Positions 18,690 through 27,436 of a stretch of 64,000 nt of DNA are shown here, in pieces. The stretch lies in NCBI RefSeq assembly GCF_000756305.1, contig NZ_JRFE01000015.1:130238-194237 (forward strand), in the 5' to 3' direction. Position numbers and translations under genes: made by a program. The DNA comes from Myxosarcina sp. GI1 (GTDB lineage Bacteria; Cyanobacteriota; Cyanobacteriia; Cyanobacteriales; Xenococcaceae). The notes beneath the pieces were generated by a model. It saw only the letters and a program-made list of their open reading frames with translations, did no database searches and was not told the DNA's origin. The number at the start of each line of letters is the position of its first letter. Positions within the stretch are counted from its first letter, which is position 1.

Positions 18690-20240
18690 CTAAGTTAACG
18701 ACTCGCCAATTCCTGTTTTGGCAGAACCTTTTGGCGATGCTTGTTTGCTGGCGCGTTTGACTGGGTCGAGGCGTTTTTCCAGCCAGCTAAATACTCTAGA
18801 AGCAATAAAGGTTAGTAGCAAATAAACCAAAGCCACAGCAGTATAAATTGCAAAGGAACGATAGGTAGTTGCAACCATCAGTTGTCCCTGACGAAATAGT
18901 TCTTCAAAACCAATAATCGCGACTAGGCTAGTGTCTTTAATTAATGTGATAAATTCATTACCTAACGGTGGTAACATACGGCGAAAAGCTTGAGGAAAAA
19001 TAACATAGCGCATGGTTTGCCGCCAACTCATCCCCATTGATTGGGAAGCTTCCCACTGTCCGATATCGATAGATTGAATTCCACCCCGAATAATTTCGGC
19101 TAAATATGCCGCAGAATTGAGACTGAGAGCCGTAACCGCTGCAAGAAGCCGATTGAAGCTAAAGTCCAAACCCATACTCTGTATTAAAGACGGGATGCCA
19201 AAGTAAATCATAAAGATCTGTACTAGCAGCGGCGTACCGCGAAAGAAATCTATATAGATACGGCTCAACCAGGTCAGAGGTTTAAAGTCAGAAATTGAGG
19301 CGACTGCTAGTAAAGTTCCGCCAATGGTGCCAAAAAACACCGACAATGCCGTCAGCATTATAGTTACCAACGCTCCCCAGAATAGGTTGCGGAACAGTTG
19401 GCTCCAGCTGAATGCCGCACCTTCTCCTTTTAAAGCAGGGGCAACTAAAGGTAACTTAGCTGGCTCTCCTGCAAACCATTTTTGATATAGTTCGCGATAC
19501 CTACCGCTTTGGAGGAGTTCATCTATAGCATCATCAACTTTTTCGACATTAGGAGAGTTTTTAGGCAAAGCAATTCCGTAATACTCTTCGGTCAACAGTT
19601 CTCCAACTACCTCAACATTATTTAGGTTGCCAACTTTGATGGCATAGAGAGTTACAGGAGCATCGTTAACAACAGCATCTACTCTACCGTTACTTAATTC
19701 TTGAAGAGCCAGGGCTGAGTTGTCAAAGGTCGAAATTTCTGCTCCCGATATTTTTTGAGCTTCCTGCGCTCCCGTGGTACCAATAGCTACGGCAATTTTT
19801 TTATTTTCTAAATCGTCAAAACTCTTAATCTCATCCTTACTATCTTTCCTTACCGCGATCGCCAAACCCGACTGAAAGTAAGGACGGGAAAAATCAACAG
19901 TCTGAGCGCGTTCGGCGGTAATAGTCATACCGCTAATCGCCGCGTTAATTGTCTGAGACTGCAAAGCTGGAATTAGCCCATCAAAAGGCATACTTTGAAA
20001 TTGAATTTCTAAATTAGCTTCTTCCCCAATCGCTCTAAACAGATCGATATCAAATCCAGTCAAACCCTTTCCGTCTGGTGCCTGCATTTCAAAGGGAGGA
20101 AAAGCGGGTTCGGTTCCTACCTTTAAAACTTCCTGTGCCGCTAGAGGCGATAAATAAGAGTGAATGCCGATCGCTAACAATAGTGCGATCGCACTTAGCC
20201 CTATTCTCCGCAACCAAAATTGTAAGCTGTTTTTATTCAT
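18690..20240 (-). CDS. Fused periplasmic binding protein and polar amino acid ABC permease
   Basis: A 516-residue fusion like cyanobacterial BgtB. It has a signal anchor (about 10-35) and a family-3 solute-binding domain (about 38-260, starting VLKVGTEPAFPPFEM and containing GFDIDLFRAIG). A HisM/GlnP-type permease domain (about 285-500) follows, with the EAA loop in EASQSMGMSWRQTMRYVIFP. The substrate is likely an amino acid or methylated derivative. It is divergent from the ATPase gene at 20612 and precedes the porin gene. Given the island, sarcosine, dimethylglycine or glycine are candidate substrates, which is inference. Confidence 0.9.
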   Translation of the reverse strand: MNKNSLQFWLRRIGLSAIALLLAIGIHSYLSPLAAQEVLKVGTEPAFPPFEMQAPDGKGLTGFDIDLFRAIGEEANLEIQFQSMPFDGLIPALQSQTINAAISGMTITAERAQTVDFSRPYFQSGLAIAVRKDSKDEIKSFDDLENKKIAVAIGTTGAQEAQKISGAEISTFDNSALALQELSNGRVDAVVNDAPVTLYAIKVGNLNNVEVVGELLTEEYYGIALPKNSPNVEKVDDAIDELLQSGRYRELYQKWFAGEPAKLPLVAPALKGEGAAFSWSQLFRNLFWGALVTIMLTALSVFFGTIGGTLLAVASISDFKPLTWLSRIYIDFFRGTPLLVQIFMIYFGIPSLIQSMGLDFSFNRLLAAVTALSLNSAAYLAEIIRGGIQSIDIGQWEASQSMGMSWRQTMRYVIFPQAFRRMLPPLGNEFITLIKDTSLVAIIGFEELFRQGQLMVATTYRSFAIYTAVALVYLLLTFIASRVFSWLEKRLDPVKRASKQASPKGSAKTGIGESLT

Positions 20241-20611
20241 AATTTTGGGTTTTTACTTTTTACTAAATCTTTAAAAGCAAAAAAACTTCTCTTTATATTT
20301 GTTTGTCAACAATTATTAATTAAATTGGGTTTTCATAATAAAAAGTTTTTCAAAAATTTAAAATTGGTCTTTTATTAATTTTTAATACAATAAGCGAGCG
20401 AGCTAAATAGTTTTGTTGAAGATAGGCTCGATCTTGAAGCATATTGAATGTTTTATGGCAGCTATAGTTAAATATTGCTCTATTTTTATGTTGAGCAGAT
20501 TATGCCTTTGAAGTAATATAAATAATGTAATCTATCGAACAATTGCGCAAAAAATATTTAGCTAATTTATTGTCATAATGTCATTATTAATAGAGTTTTG
20601 TATATAAAATA
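20241..20611. other. Divergent promoter region of the ABC transporter genes
   Basis: A 371-base AT-rich region between the divergent permease and ATPase genes. It lacks a copy of the ACTTGTAATTACAAGT palindrome found at the other island promoters. I see only a looser TTGTCAACAA near 20304 and repeated TGTCATAATGTCATTATT near 20571, so control by the same regulator is not supported here. Confidence 0.45.
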
Positions 20612-21370
20612 ATGTCAATATCAACTGCTACTCCCGTTATTTCCTTCAACAATTTAAGAAAAAGCTATGGTTCGTTAGAAGTGCTGCGGGGTATAACTGC
20701 TTCTTTGCATAAAGGGGATGTTGTTTCCATAATTGGGACTTCTGGCTGTGGTAAAAGTACACTGCTGCGCTGTTGTAACCGTTTGGAGACAATTAATGGA
20801 GGAGAGTTAAAGGTAATGGATATCGACCTTTCTCAACCAAAAATCAGTTCTTCAAAGTTGCGGCAGTTAAGAACTAAAGTCGGTATGGTGTTTCAACAAT
20901 TCAACTTATTTCCCCATCTCAGCGTTTTGCAAAACTTAATGCTCGCTCCCTCGCAGGTATTAAAAGAATCAAAATCGGAATGTCGCGATCGCGCCTTACA
21001 CTACCTAGAAAAAGTTGGTTTGAGTAGTAAAGCTACAGCCTATCCCGAACAGCTATCGGGGGGTCAAAAACAGCGAGTAGCGATCGCTCGCAGTTTGTGT
21101 ATGAAACCCGAAATACTGTTATTTGACGAACCCACCAGCGCGCTCGATCCCGAATTAGTGGGAGAGGTACTGAGGGTAATGAAGCAGCTAGCCGAAGAAG
21201 GGATGACTATGGTAGTAGTTACCCACGAAATGAACTTTGCCCGCGATGTTGCCAATCGAGTTATTTTTCTCAACAAAGGAGTGGTAGAAGAACAAGGCGA
21301 TGCTAGAGAAGTATTGACCAATCCTCAGTGCGATCGCCTAAAAACCTTTCTTAGTAGGATGAATAACTAA
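20612..21370 (+). CDS. Polar amino acid ABC transporter ATP-binding protein (GlnQ-like)
   Basis: A 252-residue ATPase with Walker A GTSGCGKST (about 43-51), Q-loop FQQFNLFPHLSV, signature LSGGQKQR, Walker B ILLFDEPTSALDPELVGEV and the His switch VVVTHEM. It is closest in pattern to GlnQ/HisP/BgtA. It almost certainly energises the fused binding-protein/permease encoded divergently at 18690-20240. Its end is only 8 bases from the convergent end of the dimethylglycine dehydrogenase-like gene. Confidence 0.93.
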   Translation: MSISTATPVISFNNLRKSYGSLEVLRGITASLHKGDVVSIIGTSGCGKSTLLRCCNRLETINGGELKVMDIDLSQPKISSSKLRQLRTKVGMVFQQFNLFPHLSVLQNLMLAPSQVLKESKSECRDRALHYLEKVGLSSKATAYPEQLSGGQKQRVAIARSLCMKPEILLFDEPTSALDPELVGEVLRVMKQLAEEGMTMVVVTHEMNFARDVANRVIFLNKGVVEEQGDAREVLTNPQCDRLKTFLSRMNN

Positions 21371-21378
21371 AATATTAG

Positions 21379-23796
21379 TTAATTCGATTCTGTTACCGTT
21401 GCCGAATAGCGATCGCCAAAGTATTCTACTTCTACAGTAGTACCAGGCTGTTCGTAACCGATAGGCAAATAGACATAGAGTACGCACCTACCCAAACTGT
21501 AACCATAGCCCGCGCTGGCAACGTAACCCAAGATTTTTTCACCAGCTAAGATCGGCTCTTTCCCCATAACTACCGCTTTAGGATCGTTTAAGGTTAAATA
21601 ACAGAGTTTGCGGCTGGGATACTGTTGACGCTGGAGTAGCATTTCTCTTCCGATAAATTCTCCTTTATTAGGTTTGACGGCAAAACCCAAGCCAGCCTCG
21701 TAGGGATCGTATTCGGTATGAATATCCGCACCCCAAAGTAAATAGCCTTTTTCCAAGCGTAAAGTCTCAAATGCTCCTCCGCCAGCAGCAATGATGCCGT
21801 GTTGTCGACCTACCTGCCAGAGTAAGTCCCATAGCTTTAACCCAGATTCGGTAGGAGCATAAATTTCCCAGCCTGGCTCGCCCACATAGGAAACGCGCAC
21901 TGCTAAGGCAGGAATGGCATCAATATAGATTTGTTGTGCTGTGAAAAAAGGAAAGCTTTCATCGTCACAAGCAGCATCGGTAACTGCTCCTAATACTTTT
22001 GGTGCTAGAGGTCCCCACAGTCCCAGACAGCAATAGCTAGCAGAGACATCAGCAATACACACCGAATTATCTTTAGGTAAATGAGACTTCATCCAGGCAA
22101 GATCGTGTTCGCCCACACTACCGCCAGTTACTACCCAGAATCTTTCTCGACCCAAACAGGTAATGGTTAGGTCGCACATGATGCCACCATTGGCATCGAG
22201 CATCGAAGTGTAAGTCACTTTACCTGCGGTAGAACTAATACGATTGGCACACAGGTATTGCAGATATGCTAAAGCTCCCTCTCCCGTAACTTCCAGCTTA
22301 GTAAACGGTGTCAGATCGTAAAGTGCCACTCCTTCGCGAGTTGCTAAATGCTCTGCACCCTGTATTGGCGACCAGTTTTGAGCCGACCAGCCTTGACGTT
22401 GGGGAATAGAGTATTTTTCTAATAGGTTGGTATTAGCTTCAAACCACTGAGGGCGTTCCCAGTTAGCACTAGTAAAAAACACGGCTCCCAACTCTTGCAA
22501 GCGAGGATGAAAAGGACTCAAACGCAGTTGACGAGAATGATTCTGCTGTGCCAGAGGATGAATGATATCGTAAACTTCTCGGTACTGCTGTGCCGCACTC
22601 GCCCAGATATATTCGCGACTTTTAGCAACTTGGGTAAAGCGATTGATATCGCATTCATGGATGTCGAGGCTGGGAATTCCCGTAGTCAATAATTCTGCAA
22701 CCATCTTACCCACACCACCCCCGTGAGTTACCCAAACTGCTTCGGCTACCCAAAAACCTCTAGCAAAAGCAGATTCACCAATTACGGGAAATCCATCAGG
22801 GGTAAAAGACATCATGCCGTTGATTTTGTAAGGTAGCTCCGTCCCAGCCAAACTAGGCAGCAGTTCCACTGTCGATCGCCATGCCTGCTGAAAATGTTCT
22901 TCGGTAAATTCTTTCACCGAAGGCATCACTGGTGCTTTTTTATTAGAGAGAATATCTTTGGGATCTACTAATAAAGGTTCGTGTTGGTAGGAACCAATAC
23001 CGTAGCAGTCACCATGCTGGCGAAAATACATCGACTTATCTTGATGGCGCAGGATGGGATGCACCACCTCGCGAGTTTCCCCTGCTAACTCTGAGACGGG
23101 AGAGGTTTTAACATACTGATGCTGTACGGGAACTAAAGGAATGGTTTCCCCTACCATTTCGCCAATCAAAGGACCCCAAATACCCGCACAGACTACGACT
23201 CTATCGGTGGTAATTTTTCCTCTATCGGTTACTACCGCTTTAACTTGCCCTGCTTCTACTTCTATATCTAATACCCGCGTATCGCCATAGAATTTAGCAG
23301 CATTAGCCTCGATCGCCAAGTTTGCTAGAGCTTCAGCCGCTCTTACTGCTTTAGCAATGCCATCGCTGGGAACGTAGTAGGCACCTAAAATTTTGGTTTC
23401 GTCGATGAGGGGGATTTTTTCTTTTGCTTGGGCGGGAGTAAGTATCGCTGCTTCAATACCCCAGGACTTTGCCCATCCTAGTTTGCGTTTTAGTTCTTGC
23501 CAACGGTCTGCGGTGTATGCCACCTCAATGCTACCCACGTCATAAAAAGCTGTCCCTTCATCGGTGTGTAGCTGACTGTATAGTTCTACGGTGTATTTTG
23601 CCAGTTTGGTCATGGTTTTAGAAGAGTTGGTTTGAAAAACCAGACCTGGTGCGTGAGAGGTAGAACCACCAGTAGCAAATAAAGGACCGCGATCGACAAC
23701 TACGATATCGCGCCAGCCTAGTTTTGCTAGATGATATGCCGTACTACAGCCAACTATTCCCGCTCCAATAATTACCAGTTTTGCTTTATTTTCCAT
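21379..23796 (-). CDS. Dimethylglycine dehydrogenase/oxidase-like flavoprotein (FAD + GcvT-like domains)
   Basis: An 805-residue two-domain enzyme. The FAD domain (about 1-400) starts with VIIGAGIVGCSTAYHL and carries GGSTSHAPGLVFQT. His48 in that motif corresponds to the His that binds FAD covalently in the DMGDH/DMGO family. The C-terminal part (about 430-805) is an aminomethyltransferase (GcvT/FAO) fold with LEKGYLLWGADIHTEYDP and GLGFAVKP, which binds folate and can trap the methyl as methylene-THF. The expected reaction is dimethylglycine to sarcosine; sarcosine dehydrogenase activity is possible. It follows the Rieske gene by 50 bases, forming an operon. Confidence 0.9.
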   Translation of the reverse strand: MENKAKLVIIGAGIVGCSTAYHLAKLGWRDIVVVDRGPLFATGGSTSHAPGLVFQTNSSKTMTKLAKYTVELYSQLHTDEGTAFYDVGSIEVAYTADRWQELKRKLGWAKSWGIEAAILTPAQAKEKIPLIDETKILGAYYVPSDGIAKAVRAAEALANLAIEANAAKFYGDTRVLDIEVEAGQVKAVVTDRGKITTDRVVVCAGIWGPLIGEMVGETIPLVPVQHQYVKTSPVSELAGETREVVHPILRHQDKSMYFRQHGDCYGIGSYQHEPLLVDPKDILSNKKAPVMPSVKEFTEEHFQQAWRSTVELLPSLAGTELPYKINGMMSFTPDGFPVIGESAFARGFWVAEAVWVTHGGGVGKMVAELLTTGIPSLDIHECDINRFTQVAKSREYIWASAAQQYREVYDIIHPLAQQNHSRQLRLSPFHPRLQELGAVFFTSANWERPQWFEANTNLLEKYSIPQRQGWSAQNWSPIQGAEHLATREGVALYDLTPFTKLEVTGEGALAYLQYLCANRISSTAGKVTYTSMLDANGGIMCDLTITCLGRERFWVVTGGSVGEHDLAWMKSHLPKDNSVCIADVSASYCCLGLWGPLAPKVLGAVTDAACDDESFPFFTAQQIYIDAIPALAVRVSYVGEPGWEIYAPTESGLKLWDLLWQVGRQHGIIAAGGGAFETLRLEKGYLLWGADIHTEYDPYEAGLGFAVKPNKGEFIGREMLLQRQQYPSRKLCYLTLNDPKAVVMGKEPILAGEKILGYVASAGYGYSLGRCVLYVYLPIGYEQPGTTVEVEYFGDRYSATVTESN

Positions 23797-23846
23797 GTCT
23801 ACAAGATCGAAAGTTTAAAAGAGATCGAAGCGTTCTAAAGAAAGTT

Positions 23847-25031
23847 CTACTGAGAGATCGCCTCAGCGACTAAACGTTGAAATTGATGAACGGTAATTTC
23901 TAAAGCAGGAGAAAAACAACCACCACTGAAAGCAGGAGAATGTCTGCCTTTCTGAAGTCGTTCTATAGTTTCCAAGTCCTCATCGTTGGTAATTTTCCAC
24001 AGATCGATAGGAATCTGGCGTAAAGCTTCATATCGGTTATCGGTTGCTCCATCGCCTACAAAATAAAATGCCATTCTCTCAACCGAACGGCTCGGACTGA
24101 GGGGATCGACTGTTAAAGCTAAAAAGTAGTCGGGATGAATGCCCAACATGAGATTGGGAAAGATGGAAATATATTCGGCTACGGTTTCTCGTTCGGTTGC
24201 TTGCAAATTGGGAAATACAGGCAGAGTGCGATTGCCCATCGCTCCAATGCGATAGAGTTTGCTTCCTTGACCGACGTGATTTTCTCCCACTTCAAAATTG
24301 AAATGATCCTCCATGCGAGAACAGTTATTTAGCTGGGGATGCACCCAGGGTAAATGGTAACTTTCGGAAAAGTTTTCTACTGCCAGTTTCCAGTTAGCCT
24401 CAAACTCAAACTTTAGCTCTCTTCCGAAACGCAGCAGGCTTAAGTCGTAAACCGACCAGCGATCGATAACTGGTTGTAAGTAATCCTTTAGTGGTGGTGC
24501 ATTGTTACCCAAATTGACAAAAATCAGGTCGAGCCACTGACTGCACCTAATTGACTGTAAGTTTTTGCTAGCGCGATCGAATCCTTCATAGGTGTCCTGC
24601 CAGTAACCACCAAAGTGAGGTGTAGTTTTGAGTTGACCTTCTAAATCGTATGCCCAGGAATGGTAAGGGCAACGAATCCGTTTTTGCTGCTCGCAGGGTT
24701 TGGTAACTAACTGCAAACCTCGGTGCGAACATATATTGTGAAAAGCCCGAATTTCTCCTTGAGGAGCGCGTACTAAGACGATGGGCATTCCAGCTACTTC
24801 TACGGGAAATAAATCGCCCACATTGGGTAAATCTGCACCCAAGCCTACACAAATCCAGCGATTGGTAAATATACTTTGCCGTTCGCGTTGTAAAAATTCT
24901 TCACTGGTATATGCCTCGGCAGTTAAGCCGACAGCATCTGACGTAGAGTTATTTAAAGATGCGATCGCATCTCCAAACTGGCTACTGTTGGCAATGCTGC
25001 TATCGCTGCGACGCGCTAATACTTTCTCCAT
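23847..25031 (-). CDS. Rieske non-heme iron oxygenase, glycine-betaine demethylase (GbcA)-like
   Basis: From the ATG at 25031 the protein is 394 residues. The Rieske [2Fe-2S] ligands are Cys101, His103, Cys121 and His124 (CSHRG and CPYHSW). The mononuclear iron site follows as ENFSESYHLPWVH (His226 and His231), with a downstream Asp in NDEDLETIERLQKG. This is the layout of GbcA-type oxygenases, which demethylate glycine betaine to dimethylglycine plus formaldehyde. The dehydrogenase for dimethylglycine is the next gene. Stachydrine, carnitine or choline oxygenases share the fold, so substrate identity rests on context. No GbcB-like reductase gene is in the window. Confidence 0.82.
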   Translation of the reverse strand: MEKVLARRSDSSIANSSQFGDAIASLNNSTSDAVGLTAEAYTSEEFLQRERQSIFTNRWICVGLGADLPNVGDLFPVEVAGMPIVLVRAPQGEIRAFHNICSHRGLQLVTKPCEQQKRIRCPYHSWAYDLEGQLKTTPHFGGYWQDTYEGFDRASKNLQSIRCSQWLDLIFVNLGNNAPPLKDYLQPVIDRWSVYDLSLLRFGRELKFEFEANWKLAVENFSESYHLPWVHPQLNNCSRMEDHFNFEVGENHVGQGSKLYRIGAMGNRTLPVFPNLQATERETVAEYISIFPNLMLGIHPDYFLALTVDPLSPSRSVERMAFYFVGDGATDNRYEALRQIPIDLWKITNDEDLETIERLQKGRHSPAFSGGCFSPALEITVHQFQRLVAEAISQ

Positions 25032-25637
25032 TATGGTAACTAGCAAAAAAACTTAGAAATATTTAGACAGTGGCTGTTCCACCTACGAAAACGTTCGCGT
25101 ATGCTGACTCTCAAGTTTTGTTAGGCGTTATCAAAATTAAACTTATAAAATCGACACGCACAACGTAAAATTAGCTTAACTAATTCGACTTGTAATTACA
25201 AGTTTAAAATCTAAATTTTATTAAAGTCGATTTTTTGTTTTTTTTGTCAAAATGTCTCCTTTTTTACAGTTTAAAATTTTTATAAGGCGTAAAAAGAATT
25301 AAAACAACTCAAGCTCTATCCATCAATGAGAAAGGCTTAGTTTTGGGTCGTGCAATTAAGTTTTAGAAAACTTATCTTATTTGTCAGAGAATCGTGAGTT
25401 TTGCCAAATAATAATGCGGAGATTATTTAACCTGTTTGCTTTGGTATTCATGTTTAAACTTATGTTCGATGATTGAATATTTTGGCAATAATTATAACTA
25501 CTGAATTAAAAACGAAGAGAAAAAAAAGTTTATTAGACGCGATTGCTTTAAAAATCAATAATACTTCATTAGTTTATAATTATTTTGTTTATATCTTTTT
25601 TAAAGTTTACACTTCCTATATTTATGGAGAGAAAACT
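25032..25637. other. Divergent control region of the oxygenase operon and BCCT gene
   Basis: A 606-base AT-rich region holding the palindrome at 25188-25203. The BCCT reading frame is open from TTG 25473, but the preferred GTG start at 25638 leaves this part as leader. No other gene is visible. Confidence 0.6.
25188..25203. promoter_or_regulatory. 16-bp perfect palindrome, predicted operator copy 2
   Basis: ACTTGTAATTACAAGT, identical in all 16 positions to the copy at 13576-13591. It begins 157 bases upstream of the Rieske ATG and lies 434 bases upstream of the BCCT start, so it could control either or both divergent units. The binding protein is probably the GntR regulator encoded at 27437-28189. 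Confidence 0.65.
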
Positions 25638-27254
25638 GTGAAAACGAAAAAGCCTCGTTCTAGCATTAATTCTTCAAGGCGAATTCCTGGAGATACAAAT
25701 ATACAAGGATGGGGGTTTGATATTCACCCCGAAGTATTTTTTGTTTCAGCAGGACTAATTTTATTATTTGTACTAGTAACACTTATCTTTCAAGAACCAG
25801 CCGAAGCAGCCTTTAGCGATTTACAGACATTTATCGCCAACGCTATGGGTTGGTTTATGATTTTAGTCGTCAGTATTTATCTAACCGTAGTAGTAATTCT
25901 GGCTCTGAGTAAGTTTGGCAAAATTCGGCTGGGAGGACAAACTGCTCGCCCAGACTTCCCCCTATTCGCTTGGCTGGCAATGCTGATTAGCGCGGGCATG
26001 GGGATTGGGCTAATGTTTTGGAGCGTTGCCGAACCAGTCTATCACTTTCAATCACCACCAACTGCTAGCTTCCAGCCCGAAACAGGTGCGGCGGCACAAG
26101 AAGCTTTAGGTGTTACTTTTTTTCACTGGGGATTTCATGCCTGGGGTGTGTATGCTTTAGTTGGCTTGTCTTTAGGATTTTTTGCCTACAATCGCGGCTT
26201 GCCCCTAACCATTCGTTCGGTATTTTATCCGCTAATAGGCGATCGCATTTATGGCTGGATGGGTAATGTAGTCGATATTTTAGCAGTGGCATCGACTCTT
26301 TTTGGTTTGGCTACTTCTTTGGGCTTGGGAGTACAACAAGTCAATGCGGGACTCAACTTTTTATTCGGGCTAGCGGAAAATACTTCAATTCAAGTCTGTC
26401 TGATTGCCATTATTACTGGTTTTGCCACTGCCTCAGTGGTATCTGGTTTGGATAGTGGCGTACGTCGTTTGAGCGAACTGAATATGATTCTGGCTGGTTT
26501 GTTTCTGCTCTTTGTCTTACTAGCAGGACCGACGTTGTTTATTCTTGGTTCCTTTGTGCAAACTCTGGGTTTTTATTTTGCCATGCTGCCGACATTTAGT
26601 TTTTGGACGGAAACCTTCGAGCAAACTGATTGGCAAAATAGCTGGACGGTTTTCTACTGGGGCTGGTGGGTATCCTGGTCGCCTTTTGTCGGGATCTTTA
26701 TCGCTCGTATTTCTAAAGGCAGAACCGTTAGGGAATTTGTCTTAGGTGTACTGCTGCTACCTTCATTGCTCACTTTTTTATGGATGTCCACCTTTGGCGG
26801 TACGGCACTATTTATGGAACTGAGTCAGGAGGGATCGCCTATTGCCCAGGCAGTAGAGGAAAATGTAGCAACTGCCCTATTTGTGATGTTGGAGCAACTT
26901 CCCATAACTGCCATCACCTCTTTTATCGGCATTATTTTAGTGACCGTATTTTTTGTCACTTCGTCTGACTCAGGGTCATTAGTAGTAGATAATTTGACTT
27001 CGGGAGGAAAAATTGATTCTCCCGTCCCTCAAAGAGTTTTTTGGGCAGTAACTGAAGGAGTTGTAGCAGCAGCCTTACTTCTTGGCGGAGGTTTACAGGC
27101 TTTACAAACTGCTTCTATTACTACGGGCTTGCCTTTTGCTATCGTGCTATTGATAATGTGTTTTAGCCTCTATCGCGGTTTAAACGAAGAACTTGCCATG
27201 CTGGAAGCTGAGAAACTCAGAGAAACCGAGCCAGAAAAAACCCTCGTTTCCTAG
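25638..27254 (+). CDS. BCCT-family betaine/choline/carnitine transporter
   Basis: A 538-residue, 12-helix transporter. The family signature is intact: GWGFDIHPEVFF at the start, SAGMGIGLMFWSVAEP (Gly-Met-Gly segment as in Na+-coupled BetP) and WGWWVSWSPFVGIFIARISK, the Trp-box helix that binds trimethylammonium groups. The C-terminal tail after the last helix is short and acidic, unlike the long sensory tail of BetP, which suggests catabolic uptake rather than osmosensing. I prefer GTG 25638 because GGAGAG at 25626-25631 sits 6 bases upstream. The TTG at 25473 would add 55 unlikely residues. Confidence 0.92.
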   Translation: MKTKKPRSSINSSRRIPGDTNIQGWGFDIHPEVFFVSAGLILLFVLVTLIFQEPAEAAFSDLQTFIANAMGWFMILVVSIYLTVVVILALSKFGKIRLGGQTARPDFPLFAWLAMLISAGMGIGLMFWSVAEPVYHFQSPPTASFQPETGAAAQEALGVTFFHWGFHAWGVYALVGLSLGFFAYNRGLPLTIRSVFYPLIGDRIYGWMGNVVDILAVASTLFGLATSLGLGVQQVNAGLNFLFGLAENTSIQVCLIAIITGFATASVVSGLDSGVRRLSELNMILAGLFLLFVLLAGPTLFILGSFVQTLGFYFAMLPTFSFWTETFEQTDWQNSWTVFYWGWWVSWSPFVGIFIARISKGRTVREFVLGVLLLPSLLTFLWMSTFGGTALFMELSQEGSPIAQAVEENVATALFVMLEQLPITAITSFIGIILVTVFFVTSSDSGSLVVDNLTSGGKIDSPVPQRVFWAVTEGVVAAALLLGGGLQALQTASITTGLPFAIVLLIMCFSLYRGLNEELAMLEAEKLRETEPEKTLVS

Positions 27255-27436
27255 CGTGTCGAACATAATCTAAGTGTTTGGACTTACTAAACTCAACCAA
27301 ACACTGACTTATAGCAATCAAGCTGAAGTTAGGACATTTTGTAAAATTATTTACTCGCTACTCTGTTTCGAGCATTCCCTTGCGCCTTACGTCGACGCGG
27401 GGTCTCGAATCTACTTTCTACTTCCGCGTAGCGGCA

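Noticed and set aside
20290-20320. TTGTCAACAA as a third copy of the operator
   Set aside because: Half-site spacing is two bases instead of four and the symmetry is imperfect.
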